The notes below the pieces were generated by a model, which saw only the letters and a program-made list of their open reading frames with translations, made no database searches and was not told the DNA's origin. The translations under genes and the position numbers were made by a program. A stretch of DNA of 64,000 nt, from the NCBI GenBank assembly GCA_943842505.1, contig CALTDI010000008.1, positions 1-64,000 of the forward strand, given 5' to 3'. The DNA comes from an uncultured Pseudomonadales bacterium (GTDB lineage Bacteria; Pseudomonadota; Gammaproteobacteria; Pseudomonadales; Pseudohongiellaceae). Shown in pieces: positions 59,404 to 64,000 of this stretch. Position 1 is the stretch's first letter. Each line of letters starts with the position of its first letter.

Positions 59404-59475
59404 GGGGTCAGAGTAAAAATTCATTGATGGAATGCCAGCATCACTGAATGGTGAGTGAATTTTTACTCTGACCCC
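59404..59475. repeat. Palindromic element E2 (GGGGTCAGAGTAAAA family)
   Basis: 72 bp with a perfect 20-bp inverted repeat (59404-59423 and 59456-59475). Outer 15 bases as in the element at 32094, inner five (ATTCA) different but still self-complementary. It fills the gap between secY and rpmJ and leaves the rpmJ ribosome site (GGAG) intact. Confidence 0.87.
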
Positions 59476-59495
59476 GAGAACAACGGAGAACGAAA

Positions 59496-59612
59496 ATGAA
59501 AGTTAGAGCATCTGTTAAGAAAATTTGCCGAAACTGCAAAGTAATTAAGCGTAATGGCTCTGTGCGAGTAATTTGCAAGGCCGAACCAAGACACAAACAA
59601 CGTCAGGGATAG
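59496..59612 (+). CDS. rpmJ: 50S ribosomal protein L36
   Basis: 38 residues, too short for many gene finders. Zinc-binding form: C11, C14, C27 and H33 ([32 protein letters not shown]). ATG preceded by ACGGAGAACG. Normal spc-operon end gene. Confidence 0.95.
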   Translation: MKVRASVKKICRNCKVIKRNGSVRVICKAEPRHKQRQG

Positions 59613-59665
59613 TCCTGATTTAGACTGAATTCGTAGTTAAGAATAGTAGAGAACGGAGCACCTTT

Positions 59666-60022
59666 ATGGCACGTATTGCCGGAGTCAACATACCCGATAA
59701 CAAGCATATCGTTATTTCTTTGCGTTATGTTTTTGGAGTCGGTCCAACTACCGCAAGTGCGATTTGTGATAAGACTGGGATCACGCCTTCTACGAAGACT
59801 AGTGATCTTAGCCCTGAGCAACTAGACACTATTCGCGCGGAAGTAGCGAACCTCACAACTGAGGGTGACCTGCGACGCGAAGTTTCGATGAATATTAAGC
59901 GTCTGATGGATCTAGGTTGTAACCGTGGTATTCGTCATCGTCGTTCCCTACCTGTTCGTGGGCAGCGTACCAAAACAAATGCAAGAACCAGAAAAGGTCC
60001 ACGTAAGCCTATTCGCAAGTAA
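59666..60022 (+). CDS. rpsM: 30S ribosomal protein S13
   Basis: 118 residues. [18 protein letters not shown] and [20 protein letters not shown] are typical. Starts the alpha operon; element E3 lies 10 bp after the stop. Confidence 0.97.
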   Translation: MARIAGVNIPDNKHIVISLRYVFGVGPTTASAICDKTGITPSTKTSDLSPEQLDTIRAEVANLTTEGDLRREVSMNIKRLMDLGCNRGIRHRRSLPVRGQRTKTNARTRKGPRKPIRK

Positions 60023-60031
60023 TTGCTAAAT

Positions 60032-60103
60032 GGGGTCAGAGTAAAAACTCATTTAAAGTTCAGTGGATATTATAAGTCAGGCGATGAGTTTTACTCTGAC
60101 CCC
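60032..60103. repeat. Palindromic element E3 (GGGGTCAGAGTAAAA family)
   Basis: 72 bp. Left arm GGGGTCAGAGTAAAAACTCAT (60032-60052; written in part) and right arm ending TACTCTGACCCC at 60103. The arms pair over 20 bp with a single extra A on the left. Inner bases (ACTCAT) again differ from E1 and E2 while still pairing. Between rpsM and rpsK. Confidence 0.85.
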
Positions 60104-60139
60104 GAATCGAGCGAAATTTAGAGTTAGATGGAATAATTT

Positions 60140-60535
60140 ATGGCTAAGCCAGCAGAGAAGTCGACTAAGAAGAAAACCCGCAACGCCGTTATCGATGGTC
60201 TTGCTTTTATTCATGCATCTTTTAACAACACGATCATCACTATTACCGATCGTCAGGGAAATGCATTGAGCTGGGCGACGGCCGGCGGTTCCGGTTTTCG
60301 TGGCTCTAGAAAGAGCACGCCCTTCGCGGCACAGGTTGCAGCGGAGAAAGCAGGAAAAGCGGCAATCGAACTTTATGGATTACAGACTTTGGACGTAAAG
60401 GTTAATGGACCTGGTCCTGGTCGTGAATCGGCTGTTAGAGCGCTGAATAATTGCGGTCTTCGAGTCGGAAATATTACAGACGTCACGCCAATTCCACACA
60501 ATGGTTGTCGACCGCCTAAGAAGCGACGCGTTTAA
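60140..60535 (+). CDS. rpsK: 30S ribosomal protein S11
   Basis: 131 residues. [20 protein letters not shown] and the C-terminal [18 protein letters not shown] are typical. On the platform near the E site. Confidence 0.97.
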   Translation: MAKPAEKSTKKKTRNAVIDGLAFIHASFNNTIITITDRQGNALSWATAGGSGFRGSRKSTPFAAQVAAEKAGKAAIELYGLQTLDVKVNGPGPGRESAVRALNNCGLRVGNITDVTPIPHNGCRPPKKRRV

Positions 60536-60589
60536 ACGATAAGTAAGCAGAAGCTCTTCTGATACGTGCAAGAGCACAGGAGATAGACT

Positions 60590-61210
60590 ATGGCCCGTTA
60601 TTTAGGCCCAAAATGTAAGTTGTCCCGCCGCGAAGGAACTGATTTGTTTCTTAAGAGCGGTGTTCGCCCTCTCGATAGCAAGTGCAAGGCTGATACGATT
60701 CCAGGCCAGCACGGTGCTCGTCGTGGTCGCTTATCGGATTACGGTGTTCAGCTGCGCGAGAAACAGAAAGTTCGCAGAACTTATGGTGTCTTGGAGAAGC
60801 AGTTCCGTGGATACTATAAAGAAGCGGCACGATTAAAGGGAGCTACGGGTGAGAACCTTTTGCAGCTCTTGGAATGCCGACTGGATAACGTCGTATATCG
60901 TATGGGTTTCGGTTCGACTCGTGCCGAAGCACGTCAGCTCGTTGCGCATAAATCTATTACAGTGAACGGTGAAGTGGTTAATATTGCTTCTTATCGTGTA
61001 GCCGAAGGCGACTCTGTAGCGATTCGTCAGAAAGCCAAAGAACAACTACGTATTAAATCAGCATTGGAATTAGCTTCGCAGCGTAACCCAATCGATTGGA
61101 TTTCAGTAGATCAGAGCAAACTTGAAGGTCAGTTCACGCGTAAGCCTGAACGCGAAGATCTGCCTGCTGAGATCAATGAGAACCTTATCGTCGAGCTATA
61201 TTCCAAGTAG
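60590..61210 (+). CDS. rpsD: 30S ribosomal protein S4
   Basis: 206 residues. S4 domain around [20 protein letters not shown]. In E. coli it represses the alpha operon. AGGAG precedes the ATG. Confidence 0.97.
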   Translation: MARYLGPKCKLSRREGTDLFLKSGVRPLDSKCKADTIPGQHGARRGRLSDYGVQLREKQKVRRTYGVLEKQFRGYYKEAARLKGATGENLLQLLECRLDNVVYRMGFGSTRAEARQLVAHKSITVNGEVVNIASYRVAEGDSVAIRQKAKEQLRIKSALELASQRNPIDWISVDQSKLEGQFTRKPEREDLPAEINENLIVELYSK

Positions 61211-61236
61211 TGACAATCACACAAAGGGTGTATTTC

Positions 61237-62235
61237 ATGCAAATTTCATTATCAGATTTTCTAACACCGCAAGTGATACAGGTCGACGAATTCGATTCCT
61301 GTCACTCGAAGGTTGTGCTTGAGCCTCTAGAGCGTGGCTTTGGTCATACTCTAGGTAATGCGCTAAGAAGAATCTTGCTTTCTTCTATGCCTGGCTGTGC
61401 GGTTGAAGAAGTCGAGATCGATGGTGTCGTACATGAGTACAGCACTATCGAAGGCGTACGCGAAGATGTGATTGAGATTCTTCTCAATCTGAAAGGTGTA
61501 GCCATAGTATTAAATAACAACGATGAGGCAGTTCTCACCCTGAACAAGAAAGGGTCAGGTACTGTTACAGCGGGTGACATTGCCGTAGATCACGATGTTG
61601 AGATCATTAACCCTGATCATGTTATCGCTAACCTGAATGGGAATGGTGAGTTGAATATGCGCCTGACTGTTCGCAAGGGCAGAGGTTATTCTCCAGCAGA
61701 TAGCCGTACATCTGACGACGACGAGACTCGCAGTGTAGGCAAGCTAGTACTAGATGCCTCGTACACACCTGTTATTCGCGTATCGTACTCAGTAGAGAAC
61801 GCACGTGTAGAACAGCGAACAGACCTCGATAAGCTGGTTATAGATTTAGAAACTAACGGTACTATCGATCCGGAAGAAGCGATTCGTCGCGCTGCTACAA
61901 TTCTTCAGCATCAACTGGCTGTATTTGTTGATCTACAGAGTGAGATTGTCGCCGAGCCAGAAGAGCACGAAGATGAGATCGATCCGATCTTGCTTCGCCC
62001 GGTCGACGATCTTGAGCTTACAGTTCGTTCTGCGAACTGCTTAAAAGCGGAAGACATCTATTACATTGGCGATCTTATTCAGCGCACAGAAGTTGAGTTG
62101 TTGAAGACACCAAACCTAGGTAAGAAGTCTCTAACAGAGATTAAAGACGTATTGGCTACGCGTGGACTATCACTTGGTCTGCGTCTTGAAAACTGGCCTC
62201 CGTCTAGTCTTAAATCTGACGATCGGGCGGCTTAG
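61237..62235 (+). CDS. rpoA: DNA-directed RNA polymerase subunit alpha
   Basis: 332 residues from [16 protein letters not shown] at 61237. The N-terminal domain ([19 protein letters not shown]) assembles polymerase; the C-terminal domain ([33 protein letters not shown]) contacts UP elements and activators. The frame is open back to 61210, overlapping the rpsD stop, but the family start is at 61237. Confidence 0.97.
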   Translation: MQISLSDFLTPQVIQVDEFDSCHSKVVLEPLERGFGHTLGNALRRILLSSMPGCAVEEVEIDGVVHEYSTIEGVREDVIEILLNLKGVAIVLNNNDEAVLTLNKKGSGTVTAGDIAVDHDVEIINPDHVIANLNGNGELNMRLTVRKGRGYSPADSRTSDDDETRSVGKLVLDASYTPVIRVSYSVENARVEQRTDLDKLVIDLETNGTIDPEEAIRRAATILQHQLAVFVDLQSEIVAEPEEHEDEIDPILLRPVDDLELTVRSANCLKAEDIYYIGDLIQRTEVELLKTPNLGKKSLTEIKDVLATRGLSLGLRLENWPPSSLKSDDRAA

Positions 62236-62270
62236 AATTAATCTAGCCCTTAAGAATAAGGTAACGAGTT

Positions 62271-62678
62271 ATGCGTCATCGACAAAGCGGTCGCCAGCTA
62301 AATAGAAATAGTTCGCACCGACAAGCCATGTTCAGAAATATGACCATTTCATTAGTTGAACATGAAATCATTAAGACCACCTTGATCAAGGCGAAAGAGC
62401 TGAGATCTGTTGCGGAGCCTTTAATTACTCTGGCAAAGAATGACAGTGTGGCTAATCGCCGCTTGGCATTTAGTCGTACCCGTAGCAAGGCTACGGTGGG
62501 TAAATTGTTTACCGAGCTCGGTCCACGTTACACGGACCGACCTGGCGGCTACATCCGCATTCTCAAGTGCGGCGAGCGTGCAGGCGATAAAGCAACTATG
62601 GCTTATGTTGAGCTAGTAGGTCGCCCAAATGCGGAAGCTGGCGACACTGAATCAGCGGCGGGAACTGCAGAGGATTAG
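62271..62678 (+). CDS. rplQ: 50S ribosomal protein L17
   Basis: 135 residues. [20 protein letters not shown] and [19 protein letters not shown]; a short acidic tail ([11 protein letters not shown]) follows. Last gene of the alpha operon. Confidence 0.97.
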   Translation: MRHRQSGRQLNRNSSHRQAMFRNMTISLVEHEIIKTTLIKAKELRSVAEPLITLAKNDSVANRRLAFSRTRSKATVGKLFTELGPRYTDRPGGYIRILKCGERAGDKATMAYVELVGRPNAEAGDTESAAGTAED

Positions 62679-62703
62679 CCTGTTAGGTTTTCATCGTATT
62701 AAG

Positions 62704-62730
62704 AAAAGCCGAGTTTTGCTCGGCTTTTTT
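62704..62730 (+). terminator. Terminator of the alpha operon
   Basis: AAAAGCCGAG (62704-62713) pairs with CTCGGCTTTT (62719-62728), 5-nt loop, T-run. Confidence 0.95.
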
Positions 62731-62773
62731 ATTGGTTCCAATCTTTAAAAGACTTTATAGAGGTCAGCAATCA

Positions 62774-63949
62774 ATGAAATCTTTCCACCCTCCAGTACGT
62801 ACTCTAATGGGGCCTGGTCCCTCCGATGTAAACCCACGCATCCTAGAGGCGCTTTCACGCCCTACTATCGGTCATCTCGATCCAGCCTTCATCCAGATGA
62901 TGGATGAGACGAAGCTGTTATTGCAACAGGCATTCAAGACTGACAACGAACTTACGATGCCGGTATCTGCACCGGGTTCGGCGGGAATGGAAACTGTGTT
63001 CACGAACCTGCTCGAGCGTGGAGACAAGGTGATAATCTGTCAGAACGGGGTGTTCGGCGGACGCATGAAAGAAAACGTCGAGCGCTGTGGCGCCGAGGCG
63101 ATTATGGTGGAAGATGCCTGGGGCAGCACTATCGATATCGATAAGGCGGAGCAGGCCTTAACTGATACCCCCGATGCTAAGGCCATTGCCTTCGTTCATG
63201 CTGAGACTTCTACGGGAGTGCGCTCCGATGTTCAGGCCCTATGTGGCTTAGCGGCGAAGTATGATTGCCTCTCTATCGTCGATGCGGTGACGTCATTAGG
63301 CGGGATCGAGCTAGAGGTAGATGAGTGGGGGATCGATGCTATCTATTCTGGCACGCAGAAATGTCTGTCGTGTGTGCCCGGTTTGTCTCCCGTATCCTTT
63401 TCCGAGCGTGCGGCGCGGGTAATCCGAGAGCGCAAGTCCAAGGTTCAGAGTTGGTTCCTCGATCTGAATTTGGTCATGGGCTACTGGGGCAGCGACGCGA
63501 AGCGCTCTTACCATCATACGGCGCCAGTAAATTCTCTCTATGCATTGCACGAGTCCTTGCTCATCCTTCAGGAGGAGGGTTTGCAGAATGCGTGGAACCG
63601 TCATGCATTGAACCATGAGGCTCTCCTTGCAGGCTTGGAGACTCTGGGCTTGAAGTTTATCGTCGACAAGGAATTCCGACTACCACAATTGAACGCCGTC
63701 TCCTTTCCTGACTCTATCGACGATGCAACCGTGCGATCGGCTCTGTTGAATGATTACAACTTGGAAATTGGCGCCGGTCTGGGAGCCTTGGCAGGTTCCG
63801 TATGGCGTATCGGTCTGATGGGTTTTGCCAGCAATAAGAGCAATGTGCTTCTGTGTGTTTCGGTGCTTGGTAATGTATTAGCTGCCCAGGGCATGCCGGT
63901 GGATGTGAGTAAGGCGGTGGCTGCGGTCGGAGCTGTCTACGCAGCCTAG
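62774..63949 (+). CDS. Class V aminotransferase (alanine-glyoxylate / serine-pyruvate type)
   Basis: 391 residues, cytoplasmic PLP enzyme. MGPGPSDVNPRILEA near the start, SAPGSAGMETVFTNL (phosphate contact), HAETSTGVRSD, the pyridine-ring Asp in SIVDAVTSLGG, and the Schiff-base Lys in YSGTQKCLSCVPG; a late GLGALAGSVWRIGLMG. Relatives move the amino group from alanine or serine to glyoxylate. Glyoxylate is also the by-product of PAL-type amidation, a possible but unproven link to the genes near 17-24 kb. The ATG at 62774 is chosen, with AGAGGTC upstream, over the frame opening at 62732. Confidence 0.87.
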   Translation: MKSFHPPVRTLMGPGPSDVNPRILEALSRPTIGHLDPAFIQMMDETKLLLQQAFKTDNELTMPVSAPGSAGMETVFTNLLERGDKVIICQNGVFGGRMKENVERCGAEAIMVEDAWGSTIDIDKAEQALTDTPDAKAIAFVHAETSTGVRSDVQALCGLAAKYDCLSIVDAVTSLGGIELEVDEWGIDAIYSGTQKCLSCVPGLSPVSFSERAARVIRERKSKVQSWFLDLNLVMGYWGSDAKRSYHHTAPVNSLYALHESLLILQEEGLQNAWNRHALNHEALLAGLETLGLKFIVDKEFRLPQLNAVSFPDSIDDATVRSALLNDYNLEIGAGLGALAGSVWRIGLMGFASNKSNVLLCVSVLGNVLAAQGMPVDVSKAVAAVGAVYAA

Positions 63950-64000
63950 CCCAACTTGATTGTTGGTCAATTAACTACAGCTCAGACTTTCCTCTGAGTA

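Overview
The window looks like a chromosomal segment of a marine-type gammaproteobacterium. The evidence is the tRNA-Tyr/Gly/Thr-tuf-tRNA-Trp-secE-nusG-rplKAJL-rpoBC arrangement followed by the str, S10, spc and alpha operons in the classical gammaproteobacterial order, and, next to it, many exported peptidases, amidases and copper/heme enzymes of the kind found in Pseudohongiella/OM182/Haliea-like bacteria. The genus is inferred from gene style only and is not certain.

Layout. (1) 1-4.2 kb: the end of an uncharacterised gene, an iodotyrosine-deiodinase-like nitroreductase and an exported M14 metallocarboxypeptidase. (2) 4.2-13.5 kb: a decayed FecR-type fragment, an exported cupin, an M19 dipeptidase lipoprotein, gamma-glutamyltransferase, an N-terminal-nucleophile acylase whose 3' end runs into a 78-bp tandem repeat, and an exported amidohydrolase. 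(3) 13.7-24.4 kb: three paralogous exported proteins fusing a redoxin-like domain, a CxxCH heme motif and a PHM-type (type II copper, ascorbate-dependent) monooxygenase. Among them lie a PAL-like NHL beta-propeller, a HupE/UreJ-type membrane protein and a NUC1-fold protein that has lost its catalytic motif. (4) 24.8-29.05 kb: CstA-family transporter, BirA without a DNA-binding domain, CoaX and a SPOR-type protein. (5) 29.0-43.3 kb: three tRNAs, the first tuf copy, tRNA-Trp, secE, nusG, rplKAJL and rpoBC. (6) 43.3-48.0 kb: str operon (rpsL, rpsG, fusA, second tuf). (7) 48.3-62.7 kb: S10, spc and alpha operons up to rplQ and a strong terminator. (8) 62.8-63.9 kb: a class V aminotransferase.

How the parts may work together. 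The exported hydrolases of regions 1-2 would trim peptides, gamma-glutamyl compounds and amides outside the cytoplasm. In region 3, PHM-like and PAL-like proteins sit together, the two catalytic halves that make up peptidylglycine alpha-amidating monooxygenase in animals; this is the most interesting functional proposal of the window. Regions 5-7 are the transcription/translation core.

Other signals. Three about 72-74 bp palindromic elements with the same 15-bp tip but different, self-complementary inner arms sit between genes of the ribosomal superoperon. Three essential ribosomal-protein genes (rplK, rplA, rplR) each carry a single-base insertion in a short homopolymer, most simply read as sequencing errors. 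A strong intrinsic-terminator structure separates rpsJ from rplC, and the ribosomal proteins L5 and L15 carry long low-complexity C-terminal tails.
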